A stretch of 41,844 bases of DNA from NCBI GenBank assembly GCA_036381315.1, contig DASVDB010000050.1:1-41844 (forward strand), given 5' to 3'. A model generated the notes under the pieces. It made no database searches. It saw only the letters and a program-made list of their open reading frames with translations, and was not told the DNA's origin. Positions 1 through 11,612 of this stretch are shown in pieces (the first letter of the stretch is position 1; every line of letters starts with the position of its first letter). The position numbers and the translations under genes were made by a program. This stretch comes from Bacilli bacterium. GTDB lineage: Bacteria > Bacillota > Bacilli > Paenibacillales > KCTC-25726.

Positions 1-29
1 GGAGGCCTCGTTGCCTCCTTCTTTTTTTC
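1..29 (+). terminator. Rho-independent terminator of an upstream gene
   Basis: GGAGGC and GCCTCC form a 6-bp stem around a CTCGTT loop, directly followed by a T-rich run. It must end a transcript entering from the left, since no gene of this window lies upstream. Confidence 0.75.
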
Positions 30-33
30 AAAA

Positions 34-62
34 TTGACACAAAAGGGTGCGTACACTAGACT
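34..62 (+). promoter_or_regulatory. Possible promoter upstream of pcrB operon
   Basis: A perfect TTGACA (34-39) is followed after 17 bases by TAGACT (57-62). It points toward the pcrB-pcrA-ligA operon, but the first gene is about 570 bases away across repeats, so its role is uncertain. Confidence 0.3.
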
Positions 63-141
63 GATTTTAGGCCTTTTTCACACAGCAAACGTTCAGATAG
101 GGAACAGACTTGGTGAACTTTTCCCAGTTCGAAACCGCAAA

Positions 142-300
142 CCTCCCTGTACAACGCTGAAGCGGGGGGAGCACCTCATTGCACGACGCTGAAGCGGAGG
201 GATCACCTCATTGCACGACACTAAAGCGGTTTGGTCGCCTTCCTGCGCATCGCTCAAAGGTGGGACCACCTCCCTGCGCGTCGCTAAAACGGGGGCCCCT
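142..300. repeat. Degenerate 32-bp tandem repeat, about five units
   Basis: Five head-to-tail units begin at 142, 174, 206, 238 and 269. Each starts with CCT and carries a core like TGCACGACGCTGAAGCGG. Units 2 and 3 are the most alike; the fourth is 31 bp. The period is not a multiple of three and there are no spacers, so this is neither a protein repeat nor a CRISPR array. Weak ORFs crossing it on both strands are chance products. Confidence 0.7.
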
Positions 301-315
301 CTCACAACATAGCGC

Positions 316-499
316 TAACGGTCGTAGCAGAGGCTATTTGCCGAAAAAAGGCCGATTTGAAATTTTAACGGACGCAGTAGAGGCTAATCGTCGTTTCGGT
401 GCCCAATTATCAGGGAAAAAGCAAAAATAGGCGCGCTCACGACCGTTAGAATCGAAAAGCGATCGATTTGGGCCAAATAGGCGCTGTCGCGTCCGTTAA
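316..499. repeat. Dispersed palindromic repeat element, copy A
   Basis: The motif TAACGG(A/T)CG followed about 8-12 bases later by GCTAAT or GCTATTTG appears twice forward (316-340, 366-388) and twice in reverse complement (422-448, 474-498, the last ending GCGTCCGTTA). The four motifs are arranged as an imperfect inverted pair. The same motif recurs near 14784-14970 and 35722-35950, always between genes. No coding potential is seen. Confidence 0.65.
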
Positions 500-577
500 A
501 GGCTGCAAGTCGGCGAATCGACCAAGAGCATTGCCGCGCAAGAACTTCATATGCAATGAACAAGGAGGGAAACCGTT

Positions 578-622
578 TTGTCAATTGACTTTGATAAGTA
601 CTTGGCAACGGTGATTTGGTGA
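578..622 (+). CDS. Possible 14-residue leader peptide before pcrB
   Basis: A strong AAGGAGGG ribosome site (563-570) precedes not the pcrB start but a TTG at 578, which opens a 14-codon frame (MSIDFDKYLATVIW) ending with TGA at 620-622, just before pcrB. It may be a translated leader whose ribosomes reinitiate on pcrB, or a relic. I do not recognise the peptide. Evidence is only the ribosome site and position. Confidence 0.25.
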   Translation: MSIDFDKYLATVIW

Positions 623-633
623 CCAGTCACGCA

Positions 634-1323
634 ATGGCCGCGATTCGGTCGTGGCGGCATGTGTTCAAGCTGGACCCCGACCGTCCGATTTCCGATCACG
701 CGTTGGAGCAAATTTGCGAATCCGGAACCGATGCTTTGATTGTGGGCGGTTCAACGGGCGTAACGTTTGACAACACGGTCGAGTTGCTGGCCAGAATCCG
801 CGCATATTCTGTTTTTTGCGCTTTGGAAGTTTCCAACCAGGAGGCTATTGTTCCCGGCTTTGATTTATATCTGATTCCGACGGTGCTGAACACGCAAGAC
901 GGCGAATGGATCGTGGGGCGGCATGTTGAAGCGTTGAAGCGGTACGGGGCGATCATGCCGTGGGAACATATTGCGATGGAAGGCTACGTGATCCTGAACA
1001 AGTTTTCGGCTGCGGCCAGGCTATGCAACGCTCGAACCGAACTTGCGGTTCGCGATCTGGAAGCGTACGCGCGGTTTGCCGACAAGCTTTTGCACATGCC
1101 GATATTTTATGTGGAAAACAGCGGCGCTTTTGCCGATATGGAACCGGTGAAGCGCGTTAAATCATTGTTAACCGGGGCGCGGTTGTTTTATGGCGGCGGC
1201 ATTGATAATCTTGCCAAAGCGAAACAGGCTGCGGAAGCGGCGCATACGATCATCGTTGGCAACGCCATTTATGAGCATTTGCCGGGAGCGCTGCAAACCG
1301 TAAAAGTTTTGGAAAAAAGCTGA
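634..1323 (+). CDS. pcrB: PcrB, heptaprenylglyceryl phosphate synthase
   Basis: The product is a TIM-barrel prenyltransferase of the GGGP synthase family. Known Bacillota members join heptaprenyl diphosphate to sn-glycerol-1-phosphate at the membrane surface. The protein shows the family's N-terminal [10 protein letters not shown], the [10 protein letters not shown] phosphate-binding strand, YVENSG, and the C-terminal FYGGGI and VGNAIYE loops. Starting at the ATG at 634 gives 229 residues, close to the 228 of B. subtilis PcrB, and leaves [11 protein letters not shown] at the N-terminus. A TTG at 616 in the same frame would add six residues with no better ribosome site. A GGTGA lies 12 bases before 634. 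It is first in a pcrB-pcrA-ligA operon, the standard order in Bacilli, 25 bases before pcrA. Confidence 0.93.
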   Translation: MAAIRSWRHVFKLDPDRPISDHALEQICESGTDALIVGGSTGVTFDNTVELLARIRAYSVFCALEVSNQEAIVPGFDLYLIPTVLNTQDGEWIVGRHVEALKRYGAIMPWEHIAMEGYVILNKFSAAARLCNARTELAVRDLEAYARFADKLLHMPIFYVENSGAFADMEPVKRVKSLLTGARLFYGGGIDNLAKAKQAAEAAHTIIVGNAIYEHLPGALQTVKVLEKS

Positions 1324-1348
1324 CAAATACGCGGAGTGGAAGGTATGG

Positions 1349-3709
1349 ATGGCCATGTTGAACGATTTGCCGAATATATTTTCGGCGTTGCAGCAATTGA
1401 ATCCGCGCCAGCGGGAAGCGGTCGAAGCCGTTGACTGCCCGCTTTTGATCGTAGCCGGAGCGGGCAGCGGCAAAACAAGGGTGCTTACGCACCGGATCGC
1501 CTATCTGATTGCGACGCAAAAAACGCCGCCATGGGGCATTTTGGCGATTACGTTTACGAATAAAGCGGCGCGCGAGATGCAGGATCGCGTAACCGCCCTG
1601 GTGGGGCCCGCGGCCCAGGAAATGTGGGTGTCGACGTTTCACTCGATGTGCGTGCGCATCTTGCGGCGGGAGATCGAACGGTTGGGGTATACGAGCAATT
1701 TTACGATTTTGGATTCCACCGATCAGTTGTCCGTCGTGAAAGGCTGCATGAAAGATTTGAACATTGATCCGAAAAAGTTCGATCCACGGGCGATGCTTGC
1801 GGCGATCAGCGCCGCGAAAAACGAATTGATTGACGCGGCCGCTTATGAACAACGGATCGGCGATTACCGGCAGGGCGTCGTTTCCCGCATTTACACCGCT
1901 TATCAAAAGAAACTGCGCGCCAACAATGCGCTTGATTTTGACGATTTGATCATGACAACGATTCGGCTGTTTGATGAAGAGCCTGAAGCACTTGATTTTT
2001 ACCAACGTAAGTTTCAATACATGCATGTGGACGAGTATCAGGATACAAACCATGCGCAATATATGTTGTGCAACAGGTTGGCGGAGCGCCACAAGCGCAT
2101 CTGCGTCGTCGGCGACAGCGACCAGTCGATTTACCGCTGGCGCGGAGCGGACATCCGCAACATTCTGGAATTTGAGAAAGATTATCCGAATGCGCGCGTC
2201 ATTTTGCTTGAGCAGAACTATCGATCCACGGAAGCGATTTTGCAGGCGGCAAACGAAGTGATTGCGCATAACAAGGGACGCAAGCCGAAAAAACTATGGA
2301 CCGAGAAAAAAGGCGGGAAAAAGCTGAAGCTCTTTATCGCCGACGGAGAGCATGAAGAAGGCTATTTTATCGCGCGAACGATCCGCGACGGGCTTTCGCA
2401 AAAACGAAAGTTTCGGGATTTTGCCATCCTGTACCGGACAAACGCGCAATCCCGCGTATTGGAAGAAATTTTGCTGAAAGCGGAAATTCCGTATCAGATT
2501 GTCGGGGGCATCCGCTTTTATGAGCGGAAGGAAATCAAGGATGTGATCGCGTATTTGCGGCTTGTCTCCAACCCCGACGACGATATCAGCCTGCAGCGCA
2601 TCATCAATGTGCCGAAGCGGGGTATCGGCGATACGACGATGGACAAGCTTTTGGCGGCTGCCCAAGAGCGCGGCCAATCTCTTTTCCGTATGCTCGACGC
2701 GGCGGAAGAAGCGGGCATCGCCGGCAAAACGGCGCACAGTTTGCGGCAGTTTAAACAGATGATGGACAGTCTCAACGCCATGACTCCCTATTTGTCGGTG
2801 ACGGAATTAACCGAACAAGTGTTGGAGATGTCCGGTTACCGGCGTGAATTGCAGCGGGAAGGGACGATTGAGGCGAATGCGCGCCTGGAAAATATTGACG
2901 AATTTCTTTCGGTAACCCGGGACTTCGAAGCGAAGAACGAGGATAAATCGCTGCTCGCATTTTTAACCGACCTTGCCCTGATTGCCGATATCGACACATT
3001 GGCTGACGAAAACGGCGGTCCGAAAGACGCGGTTACGCTCATGACGCTGCACAGCGCGAAAGGTTTGGAATTTCCCGTCGTATTTATCGCCGGCATGGAA
3101 GAAGGCGTATTCCCGCACAGTCGTGTGCGCGATGATGAGGAAGAGCTGGAAGAAGAACGGCGGCTCGCCTATGTCGGAATCACCCGCGCCGAGGAAGAAC
3201 TGTACTTGACCTGCGCCAGAAGGCGGATGCTGTTCGGGCAAACATCGTATAACATGCCCTCGCGCTTTCTTGAAGAAATTCCCGAATCGGTGTTGGAACC
3301 CGTCTCCGGCGACGGAATGGCGGAAACAGGCGGTTTCGGGAAAGGCTACAGCTCGCCATCATGGGGATATGGCGGTTCTTTCGCAAGCGGTTCGCGCAGT
3401 GGGTTCGGATTCGGAGATCGCAAAACCGGCGGCCGGACAAGGAGATCGACCACATCGCCCGCACATCGGGCCACGGTGGAATCGCGACCGGCAACTGCGG
3501 CGGGAAACGCTCCGATTCGCCAGCCGCGGGTGAATGCCGCGAGCGCCGATTTTCGCGCAGGGGACAAAGTTTCCCACGGCAAGTGGGGCGTCGGCACGGT
3601 GGTGGCGGTAAAGGGGAGCGGCAGCGATATGGAACTGCAGATCGCATTTCCGGCGCCGGTAGGTCTCAAGCGGCTGTTGGCGCAGTTTGCCCCGATCACC
3701 AAACTGTAA
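1349..3709 (+). CDS. pcrA: PcrA, superfamily 1A 3'-5' DNA helicase
   Basis: An ATP-dependent UvrD/PcrA helicase acting in nucleotide excision repair, rolling-circle plasmid replication and clearing RecA or stalled polymerase from DNA. Visible motifs in order are Walker A AGAGSGKT (residues 36-43), [12 protein letters not shown] (Ia), VDEYQDTN (II), [14 protein letters not shown] (III), EQNYRST (IV), [20 protein letters not shown] (V) and [14 protein letters not shown] (VI). After a Gly/Ser/Arg-rich linker (about 650-735) the C-terminus holds the Tudor-like domain ([15 protein letters not shown]) that binds RNA polymerase in relatives. At 786 residues it is longer than B. subtilis PcrA because of that linker. 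GGAAGG at 1338-1343 supports a start at 1349 or at the in-frame ATG at 1355. Confidence 0.97.
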   Translation: MAMLNDLPNIFSALQQLNPRQREAVEAVDCPLLIVAGAGSGKTRVLTHRIAYLIATQKTPPWGILAITFTNKAAREMQDRVTALVGPAAQEMWVSTFHSMCVRILRREIERLGYTSNFTILDSTDQLSVVKGCMKDLNIDPKKFDPRAMLAAISAAKNELIDAAAYEQRIGDYRQGVVSRIYTAYQKKLRANNALDFDDLIMTTIRLFDEEPEALDFYQRKFQYMHVDEYQDTNHAQYMLCNRLAERHKRICVVGDSDQSIYRWRGADIRNILEFEKDYPNARVILLEQNYRSTEAILQAANEVIAHNKGRKPKKLWTEKKGGKKLKLFIADGEHEEGYFIARTIRDGLSQKRKFRDFAILYRTNAQSRVLEEILLKAEIPYQIVGGIRFYERKEIKDVIAYLRLVSNPDDDISLQRIINVPKRGIGDTTMDKLLAAAQERGQSLFRMLDAAEEAGIAGKTAHSLRQFKQMMDSLNAMTPYLSVTELTEQVLEMSGYRRELQREGTIEANARLENIDEFLSVTRDFEAKNEDKSLLAFLTDLALIADIDTLADENGGPKDAVTLMTLHSAKGLEFPVVFIAGMEEGVFPHSRVRDDEEELEEERRLAYVGITRAEEELYLTCARRRMLFGQTSYNMPSRFLEEIPESVLEPVSGDGMAETGGFGKGYSSPSWGYGGSFASGSRSGFGFGDRKTGGRTRRSTTSPAHRATVESRPATAAGNAPIRQPRVNAASADFRAGDKVSHGKWGVGTVVAVKGSGSDMELQIAFPAPVGLKRLLAQFAPITKL

Positions 3710-5743
<2,034 letters not shown>

Positions 5744-5801
5744 ACGGGGGCGGATCGCCTCCGGTTGAATTTGTGGAAATATGGGATGAAGTAAAAAAAT
5801 G

Positions 5802-5833
5802 GGGCGTCGCAGTGTCGGCGCTCTTTTTTTTTC
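5802..5833 (+). terminator. Terminator of the pcrB-pcrA-ligA operon
   Basis: GGGCGTCG (5802-5809) pairs with CGGCGCTC (5816-5823), eight pairs including two G-T, around the loop CAGTGT, and is followed by nine T residues. Confidence 0.8.
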
Positions 5834-5873
5834 GAATTGCCTGAGCGGCTGCTTATCAGATACAAAAATAAAA

Positions 5874-5915
5874 ATAAACAGACATATTCAAATATAAACA
5901 AAAATATAGTATAGT
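5874..5915 (+). promoter_or_regulatory. Rhamnose operon promoter with candidate DeoR sites
   Basis: TTCAAA (5887-5892) and TATAGT (5910-5915) are 17 bases apart in a very A+T-rich stretch just upstream of the aldolase gene. The heptamer ATAAACA occurs at 5874-5880 and 5894-5900, a 20-base period bracketing the -35 box. Such direct repeats are a plausible binding site for the DeoR-family regulator encoded in the operon. The operator assignment is inference. Confidence 0.55.
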
Positions 5916-5952
5916 AAAAATAAAAACATACCAAAAACTTCGGAGGGAAAAC

Positions 5953-8022
5953 ATGATTACAAGCCTGTGGGAACAAAGCAAGGCGGACAAACTTAAAAGC
6001 GGCCTGGATGAACTGGTTTACCGCTCCAACCTGATCGGCGCGGATCGGCGGGTGTGCAACTGGGGGGGCGGCAACACCTCCATGAAAACAACCGTCGTCG
6101 ACTTTCGCGGGCGGCAAGTGGAAGTGATGTGGGTGAAAGGCAGCGGTTCGGATTTGGCGTCGATGCAGGCAAAAAACTTCACGGGGCTGCGCCTGGAAGA
6201 TATTCGCCCGCTCATGGAGCGCGATGATATGCCGGACGACGAAATGGTCGCGTATTTGGCCCATTGCATGATTGACAGCAAGCATCCGCGCGCATCCATC
6301 GAAACGCTGTTGCACGCCTTTTTGCCGTTCAAGCATGTCGACCATACGCATCCCGACGCGATCATCAGTTTATGCTGCGCGGATAACGGTCGCGAACTGG
6401 CCCAAAAAATATTCGGCGACCGGTTTGTCTGGGTTCCGTATATCCGGCCGGGTTTTAAACTTTCCAAAATGATCGCCGAAGGTGTTAAGCAAAATCCGCA
6501 GGCCGAGCTGGTCCTGATGGAGAAGCATGGATTGGTAACATGGGGAGAAACGTCAAAAGACTGCTATCACAAAACATTGGCAATCATCAATGAAGCGGCC
6601 GCCTATATTGCGGCACACTCAGCCGGCAACGCCGCTTTCGGAGGGGAAAAGTATCCGGCGCTTCCGGCGGAAAGACGGCGCGGGATCGCCGCGCAAATCA
6701 TGCCGCTAATCCGCGGCTTGGTCAGCGACAGCAAGAAAATGCTGCTTGCGTTTGACGACGCCGACGATGTCCTGGAATTTGTGAACAGCAAGGACGCTCC
6801 CGCTCTTTCCCAAGTGGGCGCGGCTTGTCCGGACCATCTGGTGCATACGAAACGGGTGCCGCTGTTTGTTGATTGGGACCCGAATTCGCAGGATGTTGCC
6901 TTGCTCAAATCCGCGGTTGCCAAAGGCATTTCCGCGTTCAAAGAGGAATATGCCCGGTATTTCGAACGTAACCGTAATGAAGGGGACGTGATGTTTGAAG
7001 CGGCGCCCCGCGTGATCCTGATTCCCGGCGTAGGCATGATCAACACGGGCAAAAGCCTGGCAATGGCTGAAGTGAGCGGAGCGCTCTACCATCGGGCGAT
7101 TGCCGTCATGAAAGGCGCCACCGCGCTGGGCAAATTCGTATCGTTAAACGAAAACGAGTCCTATAACGTTGAGTATTGGCCTTTGGAATTATACAAATTG
7201 ACTTTGGCGCCGCCGGAAGCCGAGTTTTCGCGCAAGATCGCTTTTGTGACGGGCGGCGCCGGCGGCATCGGCAGCGAAACGTGCCGCAGATTGGCGGCGG
7301 AAGGAGCGCATGTAATCGTCGCCGATTTGAATTTGGACGGCGCGGCGCAGGTCGCCGAAGATATCAACAACCGCTTTGGCGCAGGCCGGGCGATTGCCGT
7401 TAAAATGGACGTGACGAAAGAAGACGAGATTGCCGCGGCGTTTCAGACGGCGGCTTTGCAGTACGGCGGCGTGGACATTTTGGTCAACAACGCCGGCTTG
7501 GCCACGTCCAGCCCGTTTGCGGATACATCGCTGAAAGAATGGAATTTGAATATCGATGTACTGGGGACCGGCTATTTTCTGGTGGCGCGGGAAGCGTTCC
7601 GGCTCATGAAAGAGCAGGCAATCGGCGGAAGCATGGTCTTTATCGGCTCGAAAAATTCGGTATATGCCGGCAAAAACGCCGCCGCTTACAGCGCGGCTAA
7701 AGCGCTGGAAGCGCATCTTGCCCGCTGTATCGCGGCGGAAGGCGGCCAGTTCGGCATCCGCGTCAATACGATTTTGCCCGATGCCGTCTTGCAAGGCTCG
7801 GCGATCTGGAATTCCGCCTGGCGGGAAGAGCGCGCCGCGGCATACGGCATTCAGCCGGAAGAACTGGAAGAGTATTACCGCAAGCGCACGACCTTATTGG
7901 TAAATGTTTATCCGAAAGATATTGCCGAAGGCGTGGCCTTTTTCGCTTCCTCCAAAGCGGAGAAAACGACGGGGTGCATGCTGACGATCGATGGCGGCGT
8001 GCCCGCCGCATTCGTACGCTGA
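5953..8022 (+). CDS. rhaEW: Bifunctional rhamnulose-1-P aldolase / L-lactaldehyde dehydrogenase
   Basis: Two domains are fused. Residues 1 to about 400 are a class II aldolase/adducin-type domain with the zinc-site HTHPDA (from HVDHTHPDAI) and EKHGLVTWGE. From about 425 to the end is a short-chain dehydrogenase with TGGAGGIG (433-440), NNAG, and the catalytic YSAAK (Tyr579, Lys583). Relatives such as B. subtilis YuxG split L-rhamnulose-1-phosphate into DHAP and L-lactaldehyde, then oxidise the aldehyde to L-lactate with NAD+, in the cytoplasm. The 689-residue length is typical. GGAGGG at 5942-5947 sets the start. It leads an operon with the isomerase, kinase, regulator and lutABC. Confidence 0.93.
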   Translation: MITSLWEQSKADKLKSGLDELVYRSNLIGADRRVCNWGGGNTSMKTTVVDFRGRQVEVMWVKGSGSDLASMQAKNFTGLRLEDIRPLMERDDMPDDEMVAYLAHCMIDSKHPRASIETLLHAFLPFKHVDHTHPDAIISLCCADNGRELAQKIFGDRFVWVPYIRPGFKLSKMIAEGVKQNPQAELVLMEKHGLVTWGETSKDCYHKTLAIINEAAAYIAAHSAGNAAFGGEKYPALPAERRRGIAAQIMPLIRGLVSDSKKMLLAFDDADDVLEFVNSKDAPALSQVGAACPDHLVHTKRVPLFVDWDPNSQDVALLKSAVAKGISAFKEEYARYFERNRNEGDVMFEAAPRVILIPGVGMINTGKSLAMAEVSGALYHRAIAVMKGATALGKFVSLNENESYNVEYWPLELYKLTLAPPEAEFSRKIAFVTGGAGGIGSETCRRLAAEGAHVIVADLNLDGAAQVAEDINNRFGAGRAIAVKMDVTKEDEIAAAFQTAALQYGGVDILVNNAGLATSSPFADTSLKEWNLNIDVLGTGYFLVAREAFRLMKEQAIGGSMVFIGSKNSVYAGKNAAAYSAAKALEAHLARCIAAEGGQFGIRVNTILPDAVLQGSAIWNSAWREERAAAYGIQPEELEEYYRKRTTLLVNVYPKDIAEGVAFFASSKAEKTTGCMLTIDGGVPAAFVR

Positions 8023-8065
8023 CGTTTGGCAAAGCCATCAAACCAAATCCGAAAGGGTGATATGC

Positions 8066-9286
8066 ATGTCCGACCGTGCTTATGCATTGTTTGCGGAACA
8101 GCAACAGGCCAGGGGAATAAACCTTGATAGGGTTATGCAAAAGCTAAAATCGCTAACGATTGAAACGCCTTCCTGGGGTTACGGAGACTCCGGAACCCGA
8201 TTCAAAGTGTTTCGCAAGAACGGGGTGCCCCGCAATCCGTACGAAAAATTTGCCGATGCGGCGCAGGTGCACAAATTTACCGGGATCTGTCCATCCGTAG
8301 CCATTCACATCCCCTGGGACAAGGTGGACGATTACCATAAGCTGAGTGTGCACGCGGGCAATTTGGGTTTGCGCATCGGCGCGATCAACCCGAATTTGTT
8401 CCAGGACGACGATTACATGCTGGGCAGCGTGACCAATGCCGATCCGGCAATCCGCCGCAAAGCGACGGAGCATTTGCTGGAATGCGTGGACATTGCCAAA
8501 GAAACGGGTTCGCGCGACTTAAGCCTCTGGTTCGCGGACGGCACCAATTACCCGGGGCAGGACGATATTCGCGCGCGCAAGCACCGCATGCAGGAAGCGT
8601 TGGCCGCCATGTACAAGGCGATGACGCCGGATATGCGGATGTTAATTGAATACAAGTTTTTTGAACCGGCGTTTTATCATACCGATCTCGCCGATTGGGG
8701 CATGGCCTTCAACCTGGCCAGCAAGCTGGGTCCGCAGGCCGCGGTGCTCGTTGATACGGGGCATCATGCGCAAGGAACGAATGTGGAGCATATCGTGGCT
8801 TACCTGCTCGATGAAGAAAGATTGGGCGGTTTTCATTTCAACAGCCGCAAATACGCGGACGACGATTTGATCGTGGGCGCGATCAATCCGTATGAATTGT
8901 TCCTGATCTTCTACCAGATCATCGACGCGAGTGAGACTGCGGCGGAAGGCGTGCGCAACAACGCGGAAAACATTGCGTACATGATCGATCAAAGCCACAA
9001 CATCGAGCCGAAAATCCCGGCGATGATCCGTTCCGTGCTGAATGTGCAAACGCAGTACGCCAAAGCGCTCCTGATCAATCTGGAAGAGGTTCGCGCGGCG
9101 CAAGCGGCGCAAGATGTTTTGCGGGCGGAAAATGCCGTGCGGGAAGCGTTCGAAATGGACGTGACGCCGCTGTTGCATGCGGTGCGCGAAGAGATGGGCG
9201 TGCCGACGGATCCGATGCGCGCCTTTTTGCAGAGCGGCTATCTGGAAAGCATTGCCGTGCGCGGCAAAGGCGGTGCAAGCTGGTGA
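8066..9286 (+). CDS. rhaI: L-rhamnose isomerase (RhaI/YulE type)
   Basis: A xylose-isomerase-like TIM barrel that converts L-rhamnose to L-rhamnulose. It resembles the Pseudomonas stutzeri RhaI / Bacillus YulE group rather than enterobacterial RhaA. Recognisable segments are SWGYGDSGTRFKVF, HIPWDK, SLWFADGTNYPGQDD, EYKFFEPAFYHTDLADWG and LVDTGHHAQGTNVEHIVA, followed by FHFNSRKYADDDL; the E, D and H residues of these segments form the metal site in homologues. The start at ATG 8066 (MSDRAYALF) follows AAAGGGTGA; an upstream in-frame start would run back into the preceding gene. Length is 406 residues. It starts 43 bases after the aldolase stop. Confidence 0.93.
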   Translation: MSDRAYALFAEQQQARGINLDRVMQKLKSLTIETPSWGYGDSGTRFKVFRKNGVPRNPYEKFADAAQVHKFTGICPSVAIHIPWDKVDDYHKLSVHAGNLGLRIGAINPNLFQDDDYMLGSVTNADPAIRRKATEHLLECVDIAKETGSRDLSLWFADGTNYPGQDDIRARKHRMQEALAAMYKAMTPDMRMLIEYKFFEPAFYHTDLADWGMAFNLASKLGPQAAVLVDTGHHAQGTNVEHIVAYLLDEERLGGFHFNSRKYADDDLIVGAINPYELFLIFYQIIDASETAAEGVRNNAENIAYMIDQSHNIEPKIPAMIRSVLNVQTQYAKALLINLEEVRAAQAAQDVLRAENAVREAFEMDVTPLLHAVREEMGVPTDPMRAFLQSGYLESIAVRGKGGASW

Positions 9287-10761
9287 ACGTCCTGGCGTTT
9301 GATCTTGGCGCCGGAAGCGGCCGGGCATTGATCGGCAGTCTGCATGGCCGCAAGATGCAAATTCGGGAAGTGCACCGGTTTGCAAACGATCCGGTGCAGG
9401 TGAAAGACAGGCTGCATTGGGATATCTTGCGGCTGTATCATGAGATCAAACAAGGCTTGTTGCAGGCGAAATTGCAAGCGGGCGGCGGATTGGCAAGTTT
9501 GGGGATCGACTCGTGGGCTGTGGATTTCGGGTTGATCGGCGATAACGGGGAATTGCTCGGAAACCCGTACCATTATCGGGACCATCACACGGATCAAGTG
9601 ATGGACGAAGTGTTTGCCCTTTTGCCCAAAGAAGAAATTTTTCGCCGCACCGGCATTCAGTTTTTGCAATTCAACACGATCTTCCAGTTGTATGCGCTAA
9701 GGAAAGCCGGTTCGCCGATTTTGGCGAAGGCGCAAACGTTATTGATGATTCCCGAGTTGTTGCGGTATTTTTTAACGGGTGAACAAATCGGGGAATTCAC
9801 CAACGCCAGCACAACGCAATTGTATAATCCGATTGATGGTTGTTGGGATCGGACGTTGCTTGAACGCATCGGAGTCCGTCCGGAACTGTTCACCCGGGTA
9901 TGCCGCCCCGGAACCGCAATCGGCGGGCTGTTGCCGTCGGTTCGTGCCGAATTGGGACTATCCGATCTGCAGGTCACTGCCGTCGCCGAACATGATACGG
10001 GTTCAGCCGTCGCGGCAGTGCCGGCCGAACAGCGTCATTTTGCCTATTTGATTTGCGGCACTTGGTCGCTCTTGGGCACGGAGACGGAAAAACCGGTTAT
10101 TACCGATGAAGCTCTCGTCTTCAATTTTACGAATGAGGGCGGCGTTGCCGGAACGAACCGGCTATTGAAAAATATTATGGGCTTGTGGATTCTGGAAGAA
10201 TGCCGCCGCACCTGGCGCAAGCAAGGGCTGCAATTATCCTATGACGAAATGTCGGAGCAGGCGTTGCAGGCGGAATCGTTTGCCAGCTTGATCGATCCGG
10301 ATGATCCCGCATTCCTGAACCCTGCGAACATGCCGCAGGCGATTCAGGATTATTGCCGCAAAACCGGGCAGCCCGTGCCCGAACAGATTGGACAGATCGT
10401 TCGCTGCATTTTGGAAAGCCTGGCGTGCAAATACCGGTTTGTTCTGGAAATGACGGAGCGGCTTGCGCGGCAGCGGTATAACGGGCTGCACATGATTGGC
10501 GGCGGCATTCAAAACAAGCTGCTGTGCCAGTTTACCGCCAATGCCATCGGCAGGCCGGTTTGGGCGGGACCCGCCGAAGGCAGCGCAGTCGGCAACGTTC
10601 TGGTACAATATATGGCATTGGGCGAAATAGCCGACATATGGGAGGCGAGGACGATCGTCCGAAAATCTTTTGCCATCGAAACTTATTTGCCTTTAGAACA
10701 GGAACGTTGGGAAAAAGCGTACACGGCATTTTTGCAAATGATGAAATCAAGCGGCAGTTAG
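9283..10761 (+). CDS. rhaB: L-rhamnulokinase, FGGY family
   Basis: This kinase phosphorylates L-rhamnulose at O-1 with ATP, providing the aldolase substrate. The N-terminal ATP-site motif is FDLGAGSGRALIG (about residues 5-17); SWAVDFGLI, the YHYRDHHTD loop and CGTWSLLGTE are typical of rhamnulokinases, and HMIGGGIQNKLLCQFTANAIGRPV carries the C-terminal FGGY signature region. The length of 492 residues is normal. The GTG at 9283 overlaps the isomerase stop as GTGA, so translation is probably coupled. Confidence 0.95.
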   Translation: MNVLAFDLGAGSGRALIGSLHGRKMQIREVHRFANDPVQVKDRLHWDILRLYHEIKQGLLQAKLQAGGGLASLGIDSWAVDFGLIGDNGELLGNPYHYRDHHTDQVMDEVFALLPKEEIFRRTGIQFLQFNTIFQLYALRKAGSPILAKAQTLLMIPELLRYFLTGEQIGEFTNASTTQLYNPIDGCWDRTLLERIGVRPELFTRVCRPGTAIGGLLPSVRAELGLSDLQVTAVAEHDTGSAVAAVPAEQRHFAYLICGTWSLLGTETEKPVITDEALVFNFTNEGGVAGTNRLLKNIMGLWILEECRRTWRKQGLQLSYDEMSEQALQAESFASLIDPDDPAFLNPANMPQAIQDYCRKTGQPVPEQIGQIVRCILESLACKYRFVLEMTERLARQRYNGLHMIGGGIQNKLLCQFTANAIGRPVWAGPAEGSAVGNVLVQYMALGEIADIWEARTIVRKSFAIETYLPLEQERWEKAYTAFLQMMKSSGS

Positions 10762-10781
10762 TGGCGAGGAGGGTGGCGTCC

Positions 10782-11552
10782 ATGTTGGTGGCGCAAAGAT
10801 ACGAAATGATCGAGCAACTTGTCAAAAAGCGCGGCAGCATCCGCGTATCGGAATTGAGCGAACTGTGCGGCGTCACCGAGGAGACGATCCGCCGCGATCT
10901 TGACAAGCTGGAGCGGCTGGGAAAGCTGCGCAGAAGCCACGGCGGCGCGGTCAGCGTAAAGGAAACGGCGCCGGAAATTCCGTATTTCGAAAGAGAAGCG
11001 ACCCATGTCGCGGAGAAAAAGGAAATTGCCGCCGAAGCGATCAAGCGCATTTCGCCCAGGGACCGGATTATTCTCGATGCCAGCACAACCGCGTGGTACA
11101 TGGCGGCCAGTTTGCCGGATATACCGCTTACGGTGCTGACGAATTCGATCAAGGTGGCGGTCGAATTGGCCGCCAAAAGCAACATCCAGGTGATTTCCAC
11201 CGGCGGTTTTTTGGCTTCGCGATCGCTTTCTTATGTTGGCCCGTTGGCCGAACAGGCGCTGGATCTTTACCACGTGAATAAAGCGTTTATCTCCTGCAAG
11301 GGTGTCCATCTGGAGCGGGGCATGTCGGAGTCGAATGAGTTGCAAGCGACCGTAAAACGCAAAATGATCGGCATTGCCGACAAAACGTTTTTGCTGGCCG
11401 ATTTCAGCAAATTTGGCTCGCAGGAACTCGCCCATTTGGCGGGCTGTGAGCAAATATCCGCGCTCATCACCGACCGGAAAGCGGATTCAGGCTATGTGCA
11501 GGCGTTAGCCGAAAAATTCCGTCTGGAAGTCATCCGCCCTTTGGCAAACTGA
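10782..11552 (+). CDS. DeoR-family regulator of rhamnose catabolism
   Basis: The N-terminus (1-60) is the DeoR helix-turn-helix, with RYEMIEQLVKKRGSIRVSEL, CGVTEETIRRDLDKLE and GKLRRSHGGAV. The rest is the phosphosugar-binding DeoRC domain (LDASTTAWYMAASLP, STGGFLASRSLSYVGP, ADKTFLLADFSKFG). Such proteins repress an operon and release DNA on binding a phosphorylated sugar; here the inducer may be rhamnulose-1-phosphate by analogy with B. subtilis YulB/RhaR. AGGAGG at 10766-10771 selects the ATG at 10782, giving 256 residues; GTG 10761 in frame overlaps the kinase end and is less well placed. It lies inside the operon it probably controls. Confidence 0.88.
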   Translation: MLVAQRYEMIEQLVKKRGSIRVSELSELCGVTEETIRRDLDKLERLGKLRRSHGGAVSVKETAPEIPYFEREATHVAEKKEIAAEAIKRISPRDRIILDASTTAWYMAASLPDIPLTVLTNSIKVAVELAAKSNIQVISTGGFLASRSLSYVGPLAEQALDLYHVNKAFISCKGVHLERGMSESNELQATVKRKMIGIADKTFLLADFSKFGSQELAHLAGCEQISALITDRKADSGYVQALAEKFRLEVIRPLAN

Positions 11553-11612
11553 CGACATCCGGCTTTGCGAGAATTCGCGCTTGCCGCGCGGATTGAAATG
11601 GAGGCGATAAAG

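Noticed and set aside
179-430. Small protein in the 5' repeat region
   Set aside because: It crosses the 32-bp repeats and palindromic motifs, has no ribosome site and no family resemblance; an opposite-strand frame there is equally poor.
1250-2269. Long minus-strand reading frame within pcrA
   Set aside because: It is antisense to clear helicase motifs, is very rich in Arg/His/Phe and has no recognisable domain: a shadow of G+C-biased codons.
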